Shown piece by piece: positions 15,039 through 20,727 of a stretch of DNA of 20,727 bases. How positions within the stretch are numbered: the first letter of the stretch is position 1; each line of letters begins with the position of its first letter. The translations under genes were made by a program, and so were the position numbers. Where the stretch lies: assembly GCA_937885815.1 (NCBI GenBank), contig CALABM010000097.1, positions 1 through 20,727 on the forward strand, read 5' to 3'. The notes beneath the pieces were generated by a model that saw nothing but the letters and a program-made list of their open reading frames with translations, ran no database searches and was not told where the DNA came from. The stretch comes from an uncultured Verrucomicrobiales bacterium. GTDB lineage: Bacteria; Verrucomicrobiota; Verrucomicrobiia; Verrucomicrobiales; Akkermansiaceae.

Positions 15039-16394
15039 ATGAACAAACAATTACATACCCGTACCGAAATCAAAGAGATTCTGGATAAGCTGGATAAAGC
15101 ACAAGATGACTACCTCTTTGGCGATGACGATGCGGATTCGAGCCAAGCTCTCATCACCATGATACGCTGCGCACACAGCGGAATCCCAGAAGCCATGAGA
15201 ATCTTCGGATTTTTCTTACAAGTCTGTTTTGACCGTCCTTCTGCAAGCCGCTTGTCAAACTATTACATTCACCGTGCAGCAGAGGGAGGCGATACGGAGG
15301 CAACCATGGAGCTCATTGAGCAATACTGGTGGAAAGAGCGCGGCACCGCTATGCAGTGGATAAAGCGCGCCCGCTGTGCCGGCATGTACAAGGCTCTGCA
15401 TGATATGGCTATGGGCCTCGATGAAGACGATAGAGAGCTAGCGCTCCACATCTTCTCCGGCATTCCGCATCGAGGGGCCATGCACAGCCTGCTCTATGCC
15501 GAAATGCTGGCTGACACCAACCCCGAAACAGCTTGCAGACTGGCACGGCAGGCGCTCCGCAAGACACCGCAGGATAAGCAGTTTAGCACCATCTTAGCAC
15601 TCTGCAACAACATCACCCCCACACTGGCAGCGGAGGGGCGAGCCATGCTGGTGAGGCTGGCAGGTAAAGGGCACACCCTTGCACAGCACAAGCTGGGCCA
15701 CTGCTATTACCACGGAACAAACAACTTCGACAAAGACCTGCGCTGTGCATTCCGCTGGTGGAAACGCGCGGCCGACAATGGGCACGCGCCCAGCATGTTC
15801 GAGCTTTCCCTCATGTATGAGCACGGTGAAGGAATACGCCGTAACCGCGTAAAAGCTTTTCAATACATTAAAACCGCCGCCGAAAACGACTACCGTAAAG
15901 CTATAACCAACTTAGGATATTGTTACTACTGGGGCATCGGCACAGAGCGCAACTTCACCGAAGCGGTCGCCTGTTTCCGCCGCGCTATTGAGCTTGGGGA
16001 TATAACCACCGCAGCCTATAATCTGGGCGAGCGTTATTACATGGGGCAAGGTGTGGAGAAAGATATACAGAAATCCCTGTACTTCCACCGCATGGCCGCT
16101 CGCCGAAACTACCCGGATTCCATCTGCCGCATCGCCTATATGTCCATTCACGGCGAAGGAGTGAAGGTCAATGTCGCCAAAGGCGTACACTACCTGCACC
16201 GCGCAGCTAAACTCGGCAGTGCAATGGCACTCTGCGAGCTGGGCAAGTGCTACGAATACGGCACCGGCGTACCCCAAAACCTGCAGAAAGCCATGGAGCT
16301 CTACACCCGCTCAGCCGAGCAAGGCTACCGCTATACCAAAAGAGAAAGCTCTAGGTTAAAACGCAAAATGGACAAGCTTCATCGCCAAAGCTAA
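15039..16394 (+). CDS. Sel1-like repeat (SLR/TPR-like) protein
   Basis: A 451-aa protein with at least six consecutive Sel1-like repeats of about 36 residues in its C-terminal 220 residues. Each repeat has the pattern LGxCYYxGxG, a short linker, then A-x-x-(F/Y/W)-x-x-x-A-A-E-x-G. Examples are LGYCYYWGIG, LGERYYMGQG and LGKCYEYGTG. The first 200 residues are helical with degenerate repeats. Sel1 repeats form alpha-alpha superhelices that mediate protein-protein contact; the partner is unknown. No signal peptide is visible, so it is probably cytoplasmic. The frame is open far upstream on the strand opposite ileS, but the promoter at 14998-15025 sets the ATG at 15039 as the start. No partner gene is adjacent. 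Confidence 0.88.
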   Translation: MNKQLHTRTEIKEILDKLDKAQDDYLFGDDDADSSQALITMIRCAHSGIPEAMRIFGFFLQVCFDRPSASRLSNYYIHRAAEGGDTEATMELIEQYWWKERGTAMQWIKRARCAGMYKALHDMAMGLDEDDRELALHIFSGIPHRGAMHSLLYAEMLADTNPETACRLARQALRKTPQDKQFSTILALCNNITPTLAAEGRAMLVRLAGKGHTLAQHKLGHCYYHGTNNFDKDLRCAFRWWKRAADNGHAPSMFELSLMYEHGEGIRRNRVKAFQYIKTAAENDYRKAITNLGYCYYWGIGTERNFTEAVACFRRAIELGDITTAAYNLGERYYMGQGVEKDIQKSLYFHRMAARRNYPDSICRIAYMSIHGEGVKVNVAKGVHYLHRAAKLGSAMALCELGKCYEYGTGVPQNLQKAMELYTRSAEQGYRYTKRESSRLKRKMDKLHRQS

Positions 16395-16418
16395 CCAGCT
16401 TGGCAACTAAAAGCCATC

Positions 16419-17153
16419 TCACAATCCCGCTGAGGAGAGGATATCCTTTATCTGCTGCCGGGGGCGCTCAGGCCAATGCTTATTAGCCACAGGGCTGGCC
16501 GGGCTGGGGTGAAGAATCGTGCCGAGGGTGAAGGAACGCTCGGGCAGCTGAGCGGCGGCGAGTTCGAGCTGCTTGAGGGCATAGCCTCCCACGCCCACGA
16601 GGCACTTGGGCTGCAGGATTTCGATGAGGCTGACAAGGTGGCGCTGGCAGGCGGCATCTATCTGCGCCACTTGCTCTTTGGGCAGCTGAGTGGGGGTGAT
16701 GTTAGCACCGGTCTCACTCATCCAGATGAGCGGACAATAGTTCGCCACGTACGCATGTTTAAAAAACTCATCTGCAGTGCCGTACATCTCCTCAAAAAGC
16801 CCCCACAGGCGGCGTCCACTCACCTCAGAACGCGGGCAGTTGAAGCCCTGCACCGGGCGCTTAGGATGAGTGGCAGGCGGCTGCCCCACCGGGGCGGTAA
16901 TACCCATCCACAGAGTCACCGCCGCAATCTCACCGAAGGGTACACCCGTCTGCGCCATACCGAAGGGCCCGGGATTCATGCCGAGGTACAGAACATCCTT
17001 CGGGCCATCAGCAAAGCGGCGAATGTAGGCCTCATGCCCTGCCCAAGCATACGTGAGCGGGTTGTAAGTATAAGCCACGGGGGCAGAAAACGAGAGAGCC
17101 TCCATCTCCTGACAAAGCCGACGAGCGGCAGCGATGACCTGTTCTGTGTGCAT
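16419..17153 (-). CDS. SMUG1-type (family 3) uracil-DNA glycosylase
   Basis: Base-excision repair enzyme that removes uracil and oxidised pyrimidines from DNA. Motif 1 is GMNPGPFGMAQTGVPFGE (58-75), the SMUG1 form with the catalytic Asn in GMNPG. Motif 2 is HPSPASP (215-221). NYCPL at 138-142 belongs to the base-binding pocket. Length 244 aa, close to bacterial SMUG1 proteins and slightly shorter than the vertebrate enzyme. The ATG at 17153 coincides with the predicted +1. It is divergent from parA, with only 81 bp between the start codons, and converges with the Sel1-repeat gene. SMUG1 is found in a minority of bacteria, so it is an informative gene here. Confidence 0.92.
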   Translation of the reverse strand: MHTEQVIAAARRLCQEMEALSFSAPVAYTYNPLTYAWAGHEAYIRRFADGPKDVLYLGMNPGPFGMAQTGVPFGEIAAVTLWMGITAPVGQPPATHPKRPVQGFNCPRSEVSGRRLWGLFEEMYGTADEFFKHAYVANYCPLIWMSETGANITPTQLPKEQVAQIDAACQRHLVSLIEILQPKCLVGVGGYALKQLELAAAQLPERSFTLGTILHPSPASPVANKHWPERPRQQIKDILSSAGL

Positions 17154-17159
17154 GACATG

Positions 17160-17188
17160 AGTTTAGCACAATGCGGCCCGTGTGGCAA
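17160..17188 (-). promoter_or_regulatory. Promoter of the SMUG1-type glycosylase gene
   Basis: On the minus strand TTGCCA (17188-17183), a 17-bp spacer and TAAACT (17165-17160). The predicted +1 is the A of ATG at 17153. Its -35 box lies 10 bp from the -35 box of the divergent parA promoter. Confidence 0.65.
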
Positions 17189-17198
17189 CAATTATCGC

Positions 17199-17227
17199 TT
17201 GATATCAGTTGACGGATACGCTACAAT
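17199..17227 (+). promoter_or_regulatory. parA promoter
   Basis: TTGATA (17199-17204), a 17-bp spacer and TACAAT (17222-17227). The in-frame ATG at 17226 overlaps this -10 box and so would not be transcribed. The GTG at 17235 is 1 nt after the predicted +1 and is the more likely start. Confidence 0.65.
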
Positions 17228-17234
17228 GGCGCGC

Positions 17235-17999
17235 GTGAAAGTCATCGCCATAGCCAACCAAAAGGGTGGTGTGGGCAAAACCACCACCGCCGTAAACCTC
17301 TCAGCTGCACTTGCCAAGCGCGGCCGCAGGGTACTGCTCATTGATGTGGACTCGCAGGCAAATGCCTCCTCCGCTCTCGGCGTGGAAGCCACCAGCGAAC
17401 AGAGCATTTATCAGGCGCTCATCGGTAACAGGCTCATGGAAGACCTCATCATGCCCGCCAACCGCAGGAACCTTTCCATCATCCCCGCTCACATGGACCT
17501 CTCCGGCGTGGAGGTGGAGCTCACTCAGAATGGCACGCACATCACCTGCATGCGTGATGCCATGGAAGGCCTGCGCTGCAGCAACTATTACGATTATGTA
17601 TTTCTGGACACGCCGCCTTCACTGGGCGTGCTGATGACTTCCTCCCTGTGCGCCTGTGATGAAGTGCTCACTCCCATGCAGTGTGAGTTCCTCAGCTTGG
17701 ATGGTCTTTCCAAGATTCTCTACGTGGTGGAGCAGATTCGCGAAAGCGGTGCCAATCCGAACCTGAAGCACGAGGGCGTGATCATGACGATGTACAGCAA
17801 CACGAACCTCGCCAATCAGGTTATCGCTCAGGTGAAGGACGTGCTGCCGAACAAGATGTACAACACCGTCATCCCCCGCTCCGTCCGTGTGGCTGAGGCC
17901 CCCAGCTTCGGCAAGACTATCATTGAGCATGACCCCTACGGTCAGGCCTCTCTGGCTTACCAGAACGCCGCTAAGGAGTTCCTGAACCGCCACCGTTAA
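17235..17999 (+). CDS. parA: ParA/Soj-family chromosome-partitioning ATPase
   Basis: Deviant Walker A ATPase of the ParA/MinD group that moves or positions DNA (or another cargo) together with ParB. In 254 aa: Walker A KGGVGKTT (10-17) with the signature Lys at its start and end; the A' region DVDSQANASSALG (Ser where DPQ is usual); Walker B YVFLDTPPSLG; and the C-terminal segment PRSVRVAEAPSFGKTI, typical of chromosomal Soj proteins. I choose GTG at 17235 (MKVIAIANQKGG) because the ATG at 17226 lies inside the -10 box; using that ATG would add three residues. No parB follows; comF is next, 18 nt downstream. Chromosomal ParA is still the best reading, given its similarity to Soj. Confidence 0.93.
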   Translation: MKVIAIANQKGGVGKTTTAVNLSAALAKRGRRVLLIDVDSQANASSALGVEATSEQSIYQALIGNRLMEDLIMPANRRNLSIIPAHMDLSGVEVELTQNGTHITCMRDAMEGLRCSNYYDYVFLDTPPSLGVLMTSSLCACDEVLTPMQCEFLSLDGLSKILYVVEQIRESGANPNLKHEGVIMTMYSNTNLANQVIAQVKDVLPNKMYNTVIPRSVRVAEAPSFGKTIIEHDPYGQASLAYQNAAKEFLNRHR

Positions 18000-18017
18000 C
18001 CCTCCCCTGCCCGCACC

Positions 18018-18734
18018 ATGCTCCGCTGGCTCTTTCCCATCACCTGCGAGCTGTGCGGAGAGGAAGCGGAGCGCAGCCTGTGCCCGGATTGCTTGGCCTC
18101 CTTGCAGCGCATTCCGCGTCCCATCTGCCTGTATTGCGGCAGCCCGGTGTACGGCACAACGCCTCTGGCAGATTGCTGCCCGGCATGCAAGAGCCTGCCG
18201 CGCCCGTTTGACTTTGCCCGCGCGCCGCTCCTGAACTCGGAGCAAAACATGGAGCTCATCTACCGCCTGAAATACCACCGCGCGCCCTACATCGCAGCTG
18301 CTCTCGCCCCGGCCATGGCAGAGACTTGGGAACAAACAGCCGAGGCCAAGGACTTCAGCAAGGCCGTCATCGTGCCCGTACCCATCACCCCCGAACGGCA
18401 GGTAAAGCGTGGGTACAATCAGGCAGCGCTTCTCGCACGCGCTCTCGGCAAGCTCCTGCGCCGCCCTGTGGTGAACGCCCTCATCCGCCACACCACTGAG
18501 CTGGATAGCCAAACCCGCCTCACCGCCGCCCGCCGCCGGAAGAATGCCACACAGTCCTTCAGCGCCTTGCCTGCTTTCCTCACAGGCCGCCGCAAACTCA
18601 CCTCACACGTCATCCTCGTGGATGACGTGTTCACCACCGGCTCCACTGCCCGGGCCTGCAGTAAGGCCCTCAAAAGCATCCCGGGAGTAGAGAATGTCGC
18701 CGTGCTCACCCTCGTGCACGTGCACAATGATTGA
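18018..18734 (+). CDS. ComF-family phosphoribosyltransferase-like protein (ComFC)
   Basis: The 238-aa protein has an N-terminal four-Cys zinc ribbon (C10, C13, C22, C25) and a second Cys set (C37, C40, C54, C57). A phosphoribosyltransferase fold follows, with RGYNQA (131-136) and the PRPP loop VILVDDVFTTGST (198-210). ComF proteins are needed for uptake or processing of single-stranded DNA during natural transformation in several bacteria; homologues also occur widely in organisms not known to be competent. It starts 18 nt after parA with no Shine-Dalgarno and is probably co-transcribed. Residues 207-209 (TGS) of the loop are intact, suggesting that nucleotide or PRPP binding is retained. Confidence 0.92.
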   Translation: MLRWLFPITCELCGEEAERSLCPDCLASLQRIPRPICLYCGSPVYGTTPLADCCPACKSLPRPFDFARAPLLNSEQNMELIYRLKYHRAPYIAAALAPAMAETWEQTAEAKDFSKAVIVPVPITPERQVKRGYNQAALLARALGKLLRRPVVNALIRHTTELDSQTRLTAARRRKNATQSFSALPAFLTGRRKLTSHVILVDDVFTTGSTARACSKALKSIPGVENVAVLTLVHVHND

Positions 18735-18781
18735 AGAAAAAACCGCGTGCAATCTTTCCAACATTTCCGGCAAAAAAATCA

Positions 18782-18810
18782 TTGACACCGCGTAGGTGAT
18801 TTGCTAGAAA
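18782..18810 (+). promoter_or_regulatory. Promoter of the exported nitroreductase-like gene
   Basis: TTGACA (18782-18787), a 17-bp spacer and TAGAAA (18805-18810). The predicted +1 is 18817, one base before the ATG. Confidence 0.7.
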
Positions 18811-18817
18811 ATACAGC

Positions 18818-19399
18818 ATGTATAAAGCTATTCTTCTTTTACTTGCCGGGGCAGCTGTGGCTGCCGAGGTAAAGCCACTTCCGGCTCCGGTTCTCACCGG
18901 AGGCATGCCCCTCATGGAAGCCATTAACGCCCGCCAATCCGGCCGCCGTTACAACCCTGAACACAAGGTGGATGACCAAACTCTCAGCGAAATTCTCTGG
19001 GTGGCCTGGGGTGTGAACTCTCACGGCAAACGCACCATCCCCACCGCCCGCAACCTCCAGAACATGGGCCTCTACGTCATCTCCCCTGAGGGCTGCTGGC
19101 GCTACAATGCTCAGGATAATTGCTTGGAAAAAGTAAGTGATGAAAACCTCATTCCCCTCTGTGAGCAGCAGGCTTTCGTGAAGAATGCTCCTCTTCACTT
19201 AATCTATACGGCCGTGGATGACCGCTGGGGGCGCTCCCACGTGGGCTCCGCATATCAGAACGTCTACCTGTACGCCACCTCCAAAGGCATGAATACTGTG
19301 GTGCGCGGCATGATTGACACCGCCGCCCTCACTGCCGCCCTTCCCCTGCCGGAAGGTCAGGTCGTCATCGCTCACCAGACCATCGGTTACGCTGAGTAA
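18818..19399 (+). CDS. Exported nitroreductase-family (SagB-type) oxidoreductase
   Basis: The 193-aa protein has a signal peptide (MYKAILLLLAGAAVA, cleavage before AEVK). The core is nitroreductase-like: RQSGRRY (39-45) is the FMN-phosphate-binding Arg-x-Ser-x-Arg type segment, LSEILWVAWGVNS follows the family pattern, and near residue 140 a GSAYQNVYLYATSKGMNTV helix matches the conserved dimer/FMN helix. Family members use FMN and NAD(P)H to reduce nitro groups, flavins or other substrates, or oxidise azolines (SagB). The substrate here is unknown. A Sec-type signal without a twin-arginine motif is odd for a flavoenzyme, so FMN would have to bind after export. Monocistronic, followed by a bidirectional terminator. 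Confidence 0.85.
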   Translation: MYKAILLLLAGAAVAAEVKPLPAPVLTGGMPLMEAINARQSGRRYNPEHKVDDQTLSEILWVAWGVNSHGKRTIPTARNLQNMGLYVISPEGCWRYNAQDNCLEKVSDENLIPLCEQQAFVKNAPLHLIYTAVDDRWGRSHVGSAYQNVYLYATSKGMNTVVRGMIDTAALTAALPLPEGQVVIAHQTIGYAE

Positions 19400-19438
19400 C
19401 ACCTTTTCTTCCTATAATCTCACCAAAACGCATACGAT

Positions 19439-19478
19439 AAAAAGCGGGCGGAACTTTCATCAGTTCCGCCCGCTTTTT
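19439..19478. terminator. Bidirectional terminator between convergent genes
   Basis: A perfect 17-bp inverted repeat: AAAAAGCGGGCGGAACT (19439-19455) against its complement at 19462-19478, with a 6-nt loop. Five A residues on one side and five T on the other let it work in both directions. It serves the nitroreductase-like gene (plus) and the PEP-CTERM gene (minus). Confidence 0.92.
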
Positions 19479-19514
19479 GAATTGGAGCTTCTTGCTGATA
19501 CGCCCACTCGGGAC

Positions 19515-20727
19515 TTACTTGCGTCTGCGGCGCATGGCCAGAGCAGCCAGTGCTACTAAGCTCAGGGTCGCCGTGGTCGGCTCGGGCACCGTCATTCCAA
19601 TGCTCAGCTCACCGCGGCCTTCTCCGAGAGTAGTATCATAAATCAGATAGTAATTATCAGAGAGGTTCGTGAAGTAATCATTAGCCAGCACACCAGCATT
19701 CAGAGAAATTGAGGTGACAGCCTCCTGAGAGGAGCCCAGATAAAGAGCGTCCACGCCAGTGAACAGAGCCAAGCTCTCCCCCGGTTTCAAGGTGCTCACA
19801 GCCTCATACAGCGAGCCTGACAGGCTCAGACCGGTTTCCAGACGCACATCACTGCCCATCTGCACCACACCCTCCATACTGAGAGAAGAGCCAGTCTCCA
19901 TCACAAGGTCAGCATTCAGCGTGACGCCTGTACCAAAGATGGCAGTTCCACTCACATTGATACGGGCTTCATGAGCTGCAGCCTGAATTTCAGCATCATA
20001 TGCACTTATGGAGAAGCTGTTTGCGATTTCAAGTTCCCTCAGGTTCACTTCTTCCTGATTCAGCACTACGATACTACCGTTTACAGCATGCAGCTCCTCG
20101 AGAGAGTTCTGGCTGTTATTCACCGTCAGCAAGCCGCCACCGGCATTTTCCACAGAGGAGGAGACGAGCTTGTTGCCAATAGTAGCATCTCCACCGGTGT
20201 AGGTCACGTGAGCATTGCTAATCTGATATTTATCGCCGTCAATACGGTATGGGCCAGGACCGTTACTTTCTGTAGAAACCAGTGAAGCAACGCTCTCTTC
20301 CGTGTGGTTAGCAATGGAAATATTCTGGCTGGAGATATTCAACTCAGCCCCGGACTCCAAAAGTATACCGGTATTACTTCTCCCCCAAATCTTACCTGTA
20401 ATTTCCAAGCGGGTATCCTGAGCCAATTGCAGCTTGCCTTTAGCGGTATTTCCTCCGGACATGGCACCATCGAGATTAGCGATGGAGTTTTCCTCACCGG
20501 CGAGAATAACCACACCGTCCCGTGTTGATAACGTGCCATTAAGCTTTACATTACCAGCAACGCTCAGGTTGCCAGCACCACATTTTACGAATGAATTACC
20601 GGTTATATTCCCGCCAATAGTGCCGCTCTTGTCAGTATTGACGTGGAGCTCCGTACTTGCTACATCCAGATATACATTGCTGTTTACCACGGTACCGATA
20701 CCATCAAACACCAACTGACTGTTCGCC
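19515..20727 (-). CDS. Large PEP-CTERM protein with beta-strand (autotransporter-like) repeats, N-terminus outside the window
   Basis: The frame is open to the window edge, so the first codons are missing; at least 403 aa are seen. A TTG at 20714 could be read as a start, but upstream in-frame codons (ANSQ) continue the same repeat style, so the gene extends further. The sequence is Gly/Asn/Ser/Val-rich, with repeated strand-turn units such as CGAGNLSVAGNVKLNGTL, typical of autotransporter-associated beta-strand repeats and parallel beta-helices. The C-terminus is VPEPTTATLSL, a hydrophobic stretch and RRRRK: a PEP-CTERM sorting signal for exosortase-type anchoring or release. Likely a secreted or surface protein. 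No exosortase gene is in the window. The tail almost matches that of the left-edge protein. Confidence 0.88.
   Translation of the reverse strand, partial: ANSQLVFDGIGTVVNSNVYLDVASTELHVNTDKSGTIGGNITGNSFVKCGAGNLSVAGNVKLNGTLSTRDGVVILAGEENSIANLDGAMSGGNTAKGKLQLAQDTRLEITGKIWGRSNTGILLESGAELNISSQNISIANHTEESVASLVSTESNGPGPYRIDGDKYQISNAHVTYTGGDATIGNKLVSSSVENAGGGLLTVNNSQNSLEELHAVNGSIVVLNQEEVNLRELEIANSFSISAYDAEIQAAAHEARINVSGTAIFGTGVTLNADLVMETGSSLSMEGVVQMGSDVRLETGLSLSGSLYEAVSTLKPGESLALFTGVDALYLGSSQEAVTSISLNAGVLANDYFTNLSDNYYLIYDTTLGEGRGELSIGMTVPEPTTATLSLVALAALAMRRRRK

Noticed and set aside
16384..16404. A hairpin across the stop codon of the Sel1-repeat gene
   Set aside because: The stem is short with a bulge, and neither strand has a T run after it, so I do not call it a terminator.
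17619..18512. A 297-aa minus-strand frame opposite parA and comF
   Set aside because: It spans the parA-comF junction on the opposite strand with no domain similarity, and both sense genes have full motifs.
18714..18725. A perfect 12-bp palindrome, GTGCACGTGCAC, at the end of comF
   Set aside because: It lies inside the comF coding sequence, has no T run and no second copy that I can see, so it is likely chance from Val-His codons.

Overview
The window looks like a chromosomal segment from a Verrucomicrobiota bacterium, probably near Akkermansia. The evidence is moderately high GC and two proteins ending in an almost identical PEP-CTERM sorting tail (VPEPTTATLSL, a short hydrophobic stretch, then RRRRK). 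Most genes are conserved housekeeping genes. This placement is inference from content, not from a marker gene.

Layout from left to right. (1) Bases 1-76 are the last codons of a PEP-CTERM protein on the plus strand, followed by two terminators facing each other. (2) A minus-strand operon runs grpE, dnaJ, rsmE and an exported M3 zinc oligopeptidase, with 19-21 nt gaps, from a consensus promoter at 4971-4998 to the terminator at 165-200. (3) A second minus-strand operon runs lpdA, a small GYF-domain membrane protein and a TRIC/UPF0126 channel. (4) Two unrecognised, tightly linked membrane proteins occupy 7784-9413 (minus). (5) The only long gene-free stretch, 9414-9939, carries two tandem plus-strand promoter/terminator units that look like small RNA genes. 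(6) rph (RNase PH, plus) ends at a strong terminator. (7) A minus-strand operon runs ileS, lspA and a DUF1573-like protein. (8) A Sel1-repeat protein (plus) is divergent from ileS. (9) A SMUG1-type uracil-DNA glycosylase (minus) is divergent from parA-comF (plus). (10) An exported nitroreductase-like protein (plus) converges, across a perfect 17-bp bidirectional terminator, on a large PEP-CTERM protein rich in beta-strand repeats, which runs off the right edge.

The most striking feature is regulatory. At eight operon-leading genes a good sigma70-type promoter (TTGACA-like, 16-17 bp spacer, TATAAT-like) sits so close to the start codon that transcription should begin at, or within about 7 nt of, the start codon. 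In four cases the predicted +1 is exactly the A of ATG. Operon-internal genes almost all lack a Shine-Dalgarno sequence. The window therefore suggests widespread leaderless, SD-independent translation initiation. The promoter geometry also resolves several start codons (lpdA, parA, grpE, ileS, the Sel1 protein).

The best candidates for undescribed biology are the tandem small RNA locus (9551-9822), with its shared ATGGGGGGC motif, and the two-gene membrane module beside it (7784-9413).
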